Part shown: positions 58,148-64,000 of the stretch, in pieces
Layout: each line of letters opens with the position of its first letter
How positions within the stretch are numbered: the stretch's first letter is position 1
NCBI GenBank assembly: GCA_963783095.1
Contig: CAWAMR010000006.1
Location: 124,001-188,000 of the forward strand
DNA: 64,000 nucleotides
DNA from: CAWAMR01 sp963783095
GTDB taxonomy: Bacteria > Planctomycetota > Planctomycetia > Gemmatales > Gemmataceae
Reading direction: 5' to 3'
The notes under the pieces: generated by a model
Told to the model about the DNA's origin: nothing
The model's database searches: none
What the model saw: the letters and a program-made list of their open reading frames with translations, nothing else
Made by a program: the position numbers and the translations under genes

Positions 58148-58597
58148 ATGCTTGGTATGACTCAGCGGAAGCTGCGCAATCTATTGTTATTCTTCGGAGT
58201 TCTTTATTTGTCCTTTGGAACAGAAACATGCTATGCACAAGACAAATCCGATGATATCAAGAAGGTTTTGAAAGAACGCCGCGACTTGTTTAGCGAAGCC
58301 GTAGACGTAATGACTAGGTTGCTCGTTGCAAGTCGCATCACTGTGCAAGAAGTGCTTCAGGCCGAACAAGCGTCGCTCAAAGCTGATTTGGATTTGCTCG
58401 ACAAGCCGGAAGATAGGATCCGGGCAATTGAAAAGCACATGAAGGCTGCGGACACAATTTTGGACATTGCCAAAATGGGTGCAGATGCAGCCAGAGTACC
58501 CAGATATGCCGTGTCACTAGCCAAAGCTTACGTTCTTGAGGTTCAAAATGAACTTCTCACGGAAAAGGAAAAGCAAAAGGCAAAATCCGGCAAGTAG
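58148..58597 (+). CDS. Small exported helical protein, paralog B of tandem pair
   Basis: A 149-residue paralog of the gene at 57466. The first 30 residues are nearly the same (MLGMTQRKLRNLLLFFGVLY LSFGTETCYAQDKS). The middle differs (KKVLKERRDLFSEAVDVMTR LLVASRITVQEVLQAEQASL), then KADLDLLDKPEDRIRAIEKH MKAADTIL is conserved again and the end is EKEKQKAKSGK. The upstream AACGAGGTG and leader are shared. The middle divergence, with conserved ends, could mean selection for difference. Between the two genes lies a second R4 copy. Function unknown. Confidence 0.72.
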   Translation: MLGMTQRKLRNLLLFFGVLYLSFGTETCYAQDKSDDIKKVLKERRDLFSEAVDVMTRLLVASRITVQEVLQAEQASLKADLDLLDKPEDRIRAIEKHMKAADTILDIAKMGADAARVPRYAVSLAKAYVLEVQNELLTEKEKQKAKSGK

Positions 58598-58666
58598 CTT
58601 GCCGTGCGGTGAACCTCACTCGGGTCGGCGGGGAAAACGCTCTACCCGTGAGAACCTGGAATCCCC

Positions 58667-59593
58667 GTGACCAAGCGCTTCGATTCAACCCTTAACGAAA
58701 TCATCGACGATCATTCTCCGGATTGGGTCGCCATGCAGTGTGCTCGACTGGGAATCCCTTTCGCTCCCTTTCAAATCCTCGATACCGATCTGTCGGTGAC
58801 CCTCCAGCCCGATAAGCTCTTTCGACTTTTCGGCGACCATCCGGCAATCCTGCATCAGGAATTCGAATCGACGGGCCGACTCGGTTGGCCTGCTGAATTA
58901 TTACGCTACAATACCTTTGTGCATCTGAACCATCAGTTACCTGTGCACAGCTTGATCGTACTGTTGAGACCAAAGGCCAATGCGTCCGATCTGACCGGGG
59001 AATACTCTATCGTAGGCTGCGATCGTAACACGTACTTGACTTTTCGTTACGGAGTGTTGAGAGTTTGGCAGGAAAGTGCCGATACGTTTCTCAATGCAGG
59101 TGTGGGCTTGGCCCCGCTGGCCCTGCTGACGGATGAGGCTGTCGCCGACTTGCCTGGAATATTTGAACGCTTCCGGCAACGCCTGAAGCAAGCGAATTTG
59201 CCACTCAACGTCGAAAAGAGCCTCTATGGTTCCACATTTGTCTTGTGTGGTTTGCGCCACAACCCGACCCAGGTCGCCGAGCTTTACAGGAGTTTGAGCA
59301 TGACGTTAGAGGATTCTTCAACCTACCAGCTTATTCTCGAACGAGGCATCGAAAAAGGCATCGAAAAAGGCATCGAAAAAGGCATCGAAAAAGGCATCGA
59401 AAAAGGCATCGAACGAGGTGCATTAGCCGAGGCCAAGAGTGTCTTGATGCGGCAAGGACGTAAGCGGTTCGGCGATTGCCCGACTGAGGTGGAGTCAGCC
59501 TTGCGAAATATTCAAGATGTGGCCCGGCTGGAACGTCTCGCCGAAAACATCTTCGATGCCCGAAACTGGGACGAGTTGCTTGCTACACCATAG
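58667..59593 (+). CDS. Rpn/YadD-family protein with GIEKG repeats
   Basis: A 308-residue protein of the Rpn-related PD-(D/E)XK superfamily, common and multicopy in planctomycetes and cyanobacteria. It starts with GTG 58667 (MTKRFDSTLNEIIDDHSPDW). The nuclease-like core has LDTDLSVTLQPDKLFRLFGD, PAILHQEFESTGRLGWPAEL with E-x-E as the likely metal site, and LRYNTFVHLNHQLPVHSLIV. Later FEV-like FRYGVLRVWQESADTFLNAG. Near residue 225 a tandem repeat gives GIEKGIEKGIEKG (five GIEK and one GIER unit), then the C-terminus GALAEAKSVLMRQGRKRFGD. A role in recombination is proposed for the family; not shown here. The 12-bp repeats are listed separately. Confidence 0.75.
   Translation: MTKRFDSTLNEIIDDHSPDWVAMQCARLGIPFAPFQILDTDLSVTLQPDKLFRLFGDHPAILHQEFESTGRLGWPAELLRYNTFVHLNHQLPVHSLIVLLRPKANASDLTGEYSIVGCDRNTYLTFRYGVLRVWQESADTFLNAGVGLAPLALLTDEAVADLPGIFERFRQRLKQANLPLNVEKSLYGSTFVLCGLRHNPTQVAELYRSLSMTLEDSSTYQLILERGIEKGIEKGIEKGIEKGIEKGIERGALAEAKSVLMRQGRKRFGDCPTEVESALRNIQDVARLERLAENIFDARNWDELLATP
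59345..59416 (+). repeat. Tandem 12-bp repeat in the Rpn-like gene
   Basis: Five perfect copies of GGCATCGAAAAA start at 59345, 59357, 59369, 59381 and 59393; a sixth, GGCATCGAACGA, follows at 59405. The unit is a multiple of three, so copy-number change adds or removes GIEK units without breaking the frame. Confidence 0.95.
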
Positions 59594-59671
59594 TTGGAAG
59601 TGACTCGTCCTGGTGCGATAAAGGTCCACACTGCGAAATTCAAAACTTCAAAATAACCGGAGAACTCTCCA

Positions 59672-61345
59672 ATGGCACCTGATTTGACCAAAGAACAACG
59701 AGAAGTCGGCCAGGCGAATTTCAAGACTGCCACCCAGACGCTTAACGCCGACCCCAGCCGGCGCGATGTTCTCAAAGTAGTCGGCGGCGTGGCCGCTGTG
59801 GCACCCGTAGCCGCAGCGGTTTACTTCGGCATCGAGAGCCTGAAGGGCAAGCCCGTCAAGGCCGCCCTGATCGGCTGCGGCGATGAAGGTGGTGTCCTTC
59901 TGGGCGAACATAACCCCGATACCCTTCAGTTCATCGCGGCCTGCGACATTCGGCCCTACAACAAAAATCGGATTATCGAAGGCGAACTGGCTCGAAACCC
60001 GAAAAGCCCACGAAAGGGTTTCAAAAACATCTACGGTGCCAAGTACGCCAACGACATCCGCGACAATCATTTCTACACCGATTATCGCGAGATGCTGGAG
60101 AAGGAAAAAGAGATCGAAGCGGTAGTCATCGCGCTGCCATTGCATTTGCACGCCCCGGTTTCCATCGAGTGCATGGAGAAGTACAAGAAGCACGTTCTCT
60201 GCGAAAAGCTGATGGCGCGGACGGTCGAGCAGTGCAAACAGATGATCAAGGCGGCGAAGGAGAATAACCGCATCCTGTCGATCGGCCATCAAAGGCACTA
60301 CAGCGTACTTTACGCGGAGTCGCTGGCTTTGATCCAGTCGGGCATTCTCGGCGACATCAAGCACATCCGCGCCCAGTGGCACCGCAATTTCACGTGGGAC
60401 TGGAAACCCGATGCGAGAGATCCGCAAGTACAGGCCGGCCTGGAGCAGCCTACCATCCGCGACGGCTGGACGCCGCCAATCTATGAGATGGACTATGCGG
60501 AGCTGAAAGACAAACTTGCCAAGTACGACTACAAGGACATCTATGAACTGATTCGCTGGCGTCTATACCAGCGAACCGGCGGCGGGCTGATGGCCGAACT
60601 GGGCAGCCATCAACTGGATGCGGCCAGCATTTTCCTGGGCAAGGTGCATCCGCTGGCGGTGTCCGGCATCGGCACCCACTCCTTTTTCGGCTTCGATCAC
60701 CACGGCAAAAACCCTCGTGAAATCGACGATCATGTCTTCGTCACCTTCGAGTTCCCCGGCAAGAATCACCCCAAGGGCGTCCACAAGGGAACCGATGAGC
60801 ACGACGTGGTGGTCGTGACTTACTCTTCAATCAGCACCAGCGGTTTGGAGAACTATGGCGAAAGCGTGATGGGCTCGCGCGGCACGCTCATGGTGGAAAG
60901 CGAAAAAGTCGGGCTGCTCTTCAAGGAGCCTCAACCGGGCGTTTCGGGCAGCGGCGGTAAAGACACAGGGATATCGGTCAAGGAATCGGTTGCGGGTAAA
61001 CCCGTTCTGGACAGCGGCGCGACGCCCAGCGGTACGGTCGCCGCTGCTTCCGTTGGCGCAGCAACGGCCGACCCGAGCCGGGGTTATCGTGAGGAAATGG
61101 CCGATTTCGCCGTGTGCGTTCGACGCTGGGATGAAGACAAGCACTACTACAACGACCGCGATGAGTCGGGCAAATACAAAGCCAAGTTGCCGCGCTGCCA
61201 CGGCGAGATTGCCATGGCCGATGCCATCTTGGCGCTCACCGCCAATATCGCGATGGCCAACCGCGAACGAGTTGTCTTCAAGGAAGATTGGTTCAAAGCC
61301 GATTCGCCGAGTACTCCGGAAGCAGATCTCAAAAAGAAAGCGTGA
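59672..61345 (+). CDS. Gfo/Idh/MocA-family oxidoreductase with Tat-type start
   Basis: An intact 557-residue protein. The N-terminal region ADPSRRDVLKVVGGVAAVAP contains a twin-arginine signal. The Rossmann part begins VKAALIGCGDEGGVLLGEHN (GxGxxG). The dinucleotide-domain marks continue AVVIALPLHLHAPVSIECME and KHVLCEKLMARTVEQCKQMI, with the conserved Glu-Lys; the usual Pro after Lys is Leu. The substrate domain holds LIRWRLYQRTGGGLMAELGS HQLDAAS, a hallmark of the planctomycete group. A Gly/Ser/Ala-rich loop (GATPSGTVAAASVGAATADP) precedes the C-terminal SRGYREEMADFAVCVRRWDE. Substrate unknown. GGAGA lies upstream of the ATG. It is followed by a 65-bp repeat array that may act as its terminator. 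Confidence 0.9.
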   Translation: MAPDLTKEQREVGQANFKTATQTLNADPSRRDVLKVVGGVAAVAPVAAAVYFGIESLKGKPVKAALIGCGDEGGVLLGEHNPDTLQFIAACDIRPYNKNRIIEGELARNPKSPRKGFKNIYGAKYANDIRDNHFYTDYREMLEKEKEIEAVVIALPLHLHAPVSIECMEKYKKHVLCEKLMARTVEQCKQMIKAAKENNRILSIGHQRHYSVLYAESLALIQSGILGDIKHIRAQWHRNFTWDWKPDARDPQVQAGLEQPTIRDGWTPPIYEMDYAELKDKLAKYDYKDIYELIRWRLYQRTGGGLMAELGSHQLDAASIFLGKVHPLAVSGIGTHSFFGFDHHGKNPREIDDHVFVTFEFPGKNHPKGVHKGTDEHDVVVVTYSSISTSGLENYGESVMGSRGTLMVESEKVGLLFKEPQPGVSGSGGKDTGISVKESVAGKPVLDSGATPSGTVAAASVGAATADPSRGYREEMADFAVCVRRWDEDKHYYNDRDESGKYKAKLPRCHGEIAMADAILALTANIAMANRERVVFKEDWFKADSPSTPEADLKKKA

Positions 61346-61389
61346 TCGCATCATGCAGCTTGGAGACTGCCCTATCGCGTTAACTGCTG

Positions 61390-61669
61390 GTAGGGCGGGT
61401 CGAGGCTTTGCGAGGCCCGCCTTGGACGACATCCCGGCTCACGGCGGGCTGCTGGTAGGGCGGGTCGAGGCTTTGCGAGGCCCGCCTTGGACGACATCCC
61501 GGCCCACGGCGGGCTGCTGGTAGGGCGGGTCGAGGCTTTGCGAGGCCCGCCTTGGACGACATCCCGGCTCACGGCGGGCTGCTGGTAGGGCGGGTCGAGG
61601 CTTTGCGAGGCCCGCCTTGGACGACATCCCGGCTCACGGCGGGCCTCGCAAAGCCTCGACCCGCCCTAC
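61390..61669. repeat. Tandem array of R1: four 65-bp copies plus one inverted half
   Basis: Units beginning TAGGGCGGGTCGAGGCTTTG start at 61391, 61456, 61521 and 61586, so the period is exactly 65 bases; the units differ at one position (GGCTC versus GGCCC before ACGGCGG, third unit). After the fourth unit comes the reverse-complement GGCGGGCCTCGCAAAGCCTC GACCCGCCCTAC, ending at 61669. Each unit contains one R1 arm; the final inverted arm can pair with any of the four. It occupies most of the 426 bases between the oxidoreductase and the TIGR03067 gene. Confidence 0.93.
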
Positions 61670-61672
61670 AAC

Positions 61673-61701
61673 ATGCAATTTGCGCAGAGCGCAAATTGCA
61701 T
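61673..61701. repeat. Perfect 13-bp hairpin with 3-base loop
   Basis: ATGCAATTTGCGC (61673-61685) and GCGCAAATTGCAT (61689-61701) form a perfect stem around AGA. It abuts the R1 array on its right and is followed by GAAAAAAGA. It may be an operator or terminator; no protein for it is known. Confidence 0.8.
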
Positions 61702-61771
61702 GAAAAAAGACTCTAGTGCAGTTCGGTTTGCGGTCGGACACACTGGAATGGCTTCAGCGCAGGAAACAGTG

Positions 61772-62563
61772 ATGAGCGGAGATCTGGAAAAACTCCAAGG
61801 AACCTGGAACATCGTAACGCTCGAAGTCGAAGGCGCGACCATGAGCCAGGCTGGTTCGGGTTCCCAAATCGTGGTTCGAGGGAGCGCCTTTACCACGAGT
61901 TCAATGGGTGATACGTATAACGGGACGCTCACGCTCGATGATAGCCGTACGCCCAAGACCCTTGACATGATGTTTACCGAAGGGCCACATGCCGGCAAGA
62001 TGTCGCTGGCGATTTATGAACTCGATGGGGATGACTGGAAAATCTGTCTCTGTTTTGCGGGCGGCATTCGCCCCAAGGAATTCACGACCGCGGTCGGAAG
62101 TGGGCACGCTCTTGAAACACTTAAACGCCAGATCGTTGAGGAGAGCAAAGTTGAGCAATCGTCGGCCGTCGCCGATCCCTCGAAAGCGGATCACCCGGAA
62201 TTGGCTCTTTTCCAGGGTGATTGGATCATGGTTTCCGGTATTCAGGGCGGTACATCGTTTCCAGCTGATTTCGTGGCAAGTGGAAGGCGAGTTGTCGCGG
62301 GGAATGAAACCACCGTTAGCTTCGGTGGACAGGTTTTTCTCAACGCCGCTTTGACCCTGGATGCTTCCGTCAACCCCAAATCGATCGATTACACGGTGTT
62401 GGCCGGCCCGCAAACAGGGAAAGTCATTTATGGCATCTATGAGTTCGCGGAAGGAAGCAATCGCCTATGTTTCTCAGCTCTTGGAGCAGCCCGGCCCACC
62501 GAGTTCGTCTCGAATTCGGGGGACGGACGAACCTTGACAGTCTGGACAAAGGCTGCGAAATAA
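61772..62563 (+). CDS. Double TIGR03067-domain protein
   Basis: A 263-residue protein made of two TIGR03067 domains, a planctomycete-type beta-barrel-like domain of unknown function. The first begins SGDLEKLQGTWNIVTLEVEG and ends with a YELDGDDWKICLCFAGGIRP stretch; the second begins HPELALFQGDWIMVSGIQGG and ends with YEFAEGSNRLCFSALGAARP. Each thus shows 'LQGxW...' and 'xLxxCF...xRPxEF'. I chose ATG 61772 because AGGAA lies about ten bases upstream; the frame is open to 61673 through the hairpin, but that part has no family sequence. No signal peptide. The next gene, CBM9-like, begins 24 bases later and may be co-transcribed. Confidence 0.8.
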   Translation: MSGDLEKLQGTWNIVTLEVEGATMSQAGSGSQIVVRGSAFTTSSMGDTYNGTLTLDDSRTPKTLDMMFTEGPHAGKMSLAIYELDGDDWKICLCFAGGIRPKEFTTAVGSGHALETLKRQIVEESKVEQSSAVADPSKADHPELALFQGDWIMVSGIQGGTSFPADFVASGRRVVAGNETTVSFGGQVFLNAALTLDASVNPKSIDYTVLAGPQTGKVIYGIYEFAEGSNRLCFSALGAARPTEFVSNSGDGRTLTVWTKAAK

Positions 62564-62587
62564 CGGTCAGGCGATAGCGACTCATCT

Positions 62588-63688
62588 ATGACGCAAAAAT
62601 TTTCTCTGGTTGTCATCCTATTCCTTTCGATCAGCTTGCTGTCGCCACCCATTGTGCCGTTGTCTTCACCTGCCCCACCCGTCGCCGACAACCCCTATCT
62701 CCCGCCCAAGGGCTATGTCTGTTACCGCGCCCATCAACCGATCGAGGTGGATGGGCGCATCGACGAGGATGAATGGAAAGATGCTCCCTGGTCCGACCCG
62801 TTTGAAGATATTGAAGGCGATAAAAGGCCCAAGCCGCGCTACCGCACGCGAGTCAAAATGCTCTGGGACGACCAAAATCTCTACATCGCCGCGCAACTCG
62901 AGGAGCCTCATGTCTGGGGAACGCTGCGGCAACATGATTCCGTAATCTTCAAGGACAACGATTTTGAGGTCTTCATCGATCCGGACGGTGACAACCATCT
63001 CTATGGCGAGCTGGAATTGAACGCCCTAAATACAACCTGGGATTTGCTCCTTTCCAAACCTTACAAGGATCAGGGCAAAGCCATTGATGCCTGGGAGATT
63101 ACGGGTTTGCGCACGGCGGTTCATGTTGACGGGACATTGAATGATCCCAGCGATACCGATCGAGGCTGGTCGGTCGAGATCGCCTGGCCCTGGAAAAGTT
63201 TGCTGGAACTGACCAATCGCCCGATTCCTCCCGCCGATGGCGATCAGTGGCGGATCAACTTTTCTCGGGTGGAGTGGGAACATTCGATCGTCGCCGGCCA
63301 GTACCGCAAAGTCAAAGGGAAACGCGAAGAAAACTGGGTCTGGTCGCCCCAGGGCGTAATCGACATGCACCGTCCGGAAACCTGGGGTTATTTGCAGTTC
63401 AGCACGGGCACGCCCGGTAGTGTGGCATTTCGTCCCGATCCGGTGGGGCCAGCGCGTCATACGCTGCATCGAGTCTACTATGCGCAGAAAGCATTTTTCA
63501 TGCGGCACGGAAGATTCGCAACGACACTCAAAGAATTACAGCTGGACGCATTGCAGAAGGAACGATTCGCACCGATCAAACTGCAGGTGACGGATCACGA
63601 CTTCGAGGCGAGCTTGAAACTGCGCACACCGGACGGCAGGATGCAAAATTGGTACATCAACTCCGAATCGCACATTCGCAAGGACTGA
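62588..63688 (+). CDS. Exported CBM9-like carbohydrate-binding protein
   Basis: A 366-residue exported protein. The signal is FSLVVILFLSISLLSPPIVP. The CBM9-like domain (about 45-270) has YRAHQPIEVDGRIDEDEWKD APWSDPFEDIEGDKRPKPRY, KMLWDDQNLYIAAQLEEPHV WG, DNDFEVFIDPDGDNHLYGEL and ELNALNTTWDLLLSKPYKD, then DRGWSVEIAWPWKSLLELT. Such domains bind glycans or sit in exported proteins of unknown role. The C-terminal part (about 285-366) looks helical with YYAQKAFFMRHGRFATTLKE. GATAGCGACTCATCT precedes ATG 62588; no strong site. It ends 83 bases before the phosphoglycerate mutase gene. Confidence 0.85.
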   Translation: MTQKFSLVVILFLSISLLSPPIVPLSSPAPPVADNPYLPPKGYVCYRAHQPIEVDGRIDEDEWKDAPWSDPFEDIEGDKRPKPRYRTRVKMLWDDQNLYIAAQLEEPHVWGTLRQHDSVIFKDNDFEVFIDPDGDNHLYGELELNALNTTWDLLLSKPYKDQGKAIDAWEITGLRTAVHVDGTLNDPSDTDRGWSVEIAWPWKSLLELTNRPIPPADGDQWRINFSRVEWEHSIVAGQYRKVKGKREENWVWSPQGVIDMHRPETWGYLQFSTGTPGSVAFRPDPVGPARHTLHRVYYAQKAFFMRHGRFATTLKELQLDALQKERFAPIKLQVTDHDFEASLKLRTPDGRMQNWYINSESHIRKD

Positions 63689-63771
63689 CGGCAAGATTGA
63701 ACCGCAAAGGCATCGAGAAGAGAACCGCCCCCGACGTTTCCGCCTCTGCTGTTCTCACCTACAATTGCCTC

Positions 63772-64000
63772 ATGAAATATGTCATTGTCATCCCCGATGG
63801 TTGCGCGGATGAGCCGCTCGATCAACTGGGGGGCCGAACGCCGCTTCAGGCCGCGTCGCTGCCGAATATCGATTGCATCGCACAAATGGGAGTTGTTGGT
63901 CGATCCAACAATGTGCCCAAACCCTTGACTCCGGCCAGCGACGTCGCCACCTTGAGCCTTTTTGGTTACGATCCTCTCGTCGTTTACACCGGCCGAGCGC
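63772..64000 (+). CDS. 2,3-bisphosphoglycerate-independent phosphoglycerate mutase (ApgM type), 3' partial
   Basis: Only the first 76 codons are in the window. MKYVIVIPDGCADEPLDQLG carries the alkaline-phosphatase-fold metal motif PDG, followed by GRTPLQAASLPNIDCIAQMG and LTPASDVATLSLFGYDPLVV, in which SDVATLSLFGYDP supplies the catalytic Ser of archaeal-type (ApgM) enzymes. It interconverts 3- and 2-phosphoglycerate in glycolysis. The start ATG 63772 fits the family. The remainder lies beyond 64000. Confidence 0.9.
   Translation, partial: MKYVIVIPDGCADEPLDQLGGRTPLQAASLPNIDCIAQMGVVGRSNNVPKPLTPASDVATLSLFGYDPLVVYTGRA

Noticed and set aside
61372..61627. Minus-strand frames inside the R1 array
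   Set aside because: Their repeated peptide (SRDVVQGGPRKASTRPT) follows from the 65-bp repeat; there is no start context or family match.
61390..61669. CRISPR array
   Set aside because: The whole 65-base unit is repeated, including what would be the spacer, so it is a tandem repeat.
1..64000. tRNA, rRNA or tmRNA genes
   Set aside because: I saw no GGTTCGA-type T-arm with paired acceptor stems and no rRNA-like conserved stretch; a covariance search would be decisive.

Overview
The window looks like a chromosomal segment of a planctomycete, most likely Gemmataceae-like. This is inferred from gene families, not from a marker gene. The evidence is two DUF1553/DUF1501 gene pairs, one DUF1592/DUF1552 pair, two Gfo/Idh/MocA oxidoreductases with Tat-type N-termini, a BBP7-type barrel protein, a TIGR03067 double-domain protein, small lipoproteins, and several families of palindromic interspersed repeats. 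I found no rRNA or tRNA gene. Layout: 0-1.4 kb holds the 3' part of an MFS transporter. 1.7-9.7 kb is an alpha-glucan/trehalose cluster: a C-terminal remnant of a GlgX/TreX-type debranching enzyme, treZ, treY and an amylo-alpha-1,6-glucosidase. 9.9-10.6 kb holds decayed fragments (an HsdR-like N-terminus and a shortened Rpn-family protein). 10.6-20.4 kb, mostly minus strand, encodes exported planctomycete proteins: a squalene-cyclase-like toroid protein, an oxidoreductase, an esterase, a redoxin, and a DUF1592/DUF1552 pair split by two unrelated genes. 20.6-25.6 kb is a plus-strand run of a metallopeptidase, a DegT aminotransferase, a thioredoxin-like exported protein and rpe. 25.6-29.6 kb is a minus-strand envelope set (BBP7 barrel, SH3-like protein, two lipoproteins). 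29.8-38.9 kb holds a metallopeptidase, an APC permease, a large exported protein and an unusual toroid-WD40 fusion. 39-49 kb holds a heavily frame-broken DUF1553/DUF1501 pair, a DinG-type helicase and an intact DUF1553/DUF1501 pair. 49.6-51.2 kb is a TolC-like protein. 51.2-54.4 kb is an accessory island: an AT-rich higher-order tandem repeat, a small orphan gene, a palindromic repeat block, and a DUF4007 gene overlapping a short ATPase gene, which is my best candidate for a defence-type module. 54.5-64 kb returns to envelope and metabolic genes: ApbE, DoxX, a tandem paralog pair, an Rpn-like protein with a 12-bp repeat, an oxidoreductase, TIGR03067, CBM9-like and the start of ApgM. Functional links: treZ and treY together turn glycogen-type glucans into trehalose, and the neighbouring debranching enzyme (with the treX remnant) fits the same pathway. 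The DUF1592/DUF1552 and DUF1553/DUF1501 pairs are exported cytochrome-like/Tat-substrate pairs of unproven function. Caution for all readers: at least sixteen genes are split by frame changes, one of them in a six-C homopolymer. Many are probably sequence errors, so a split gene here should not be read as a pseudogene without a check. Coordinates of such genes span all frames.
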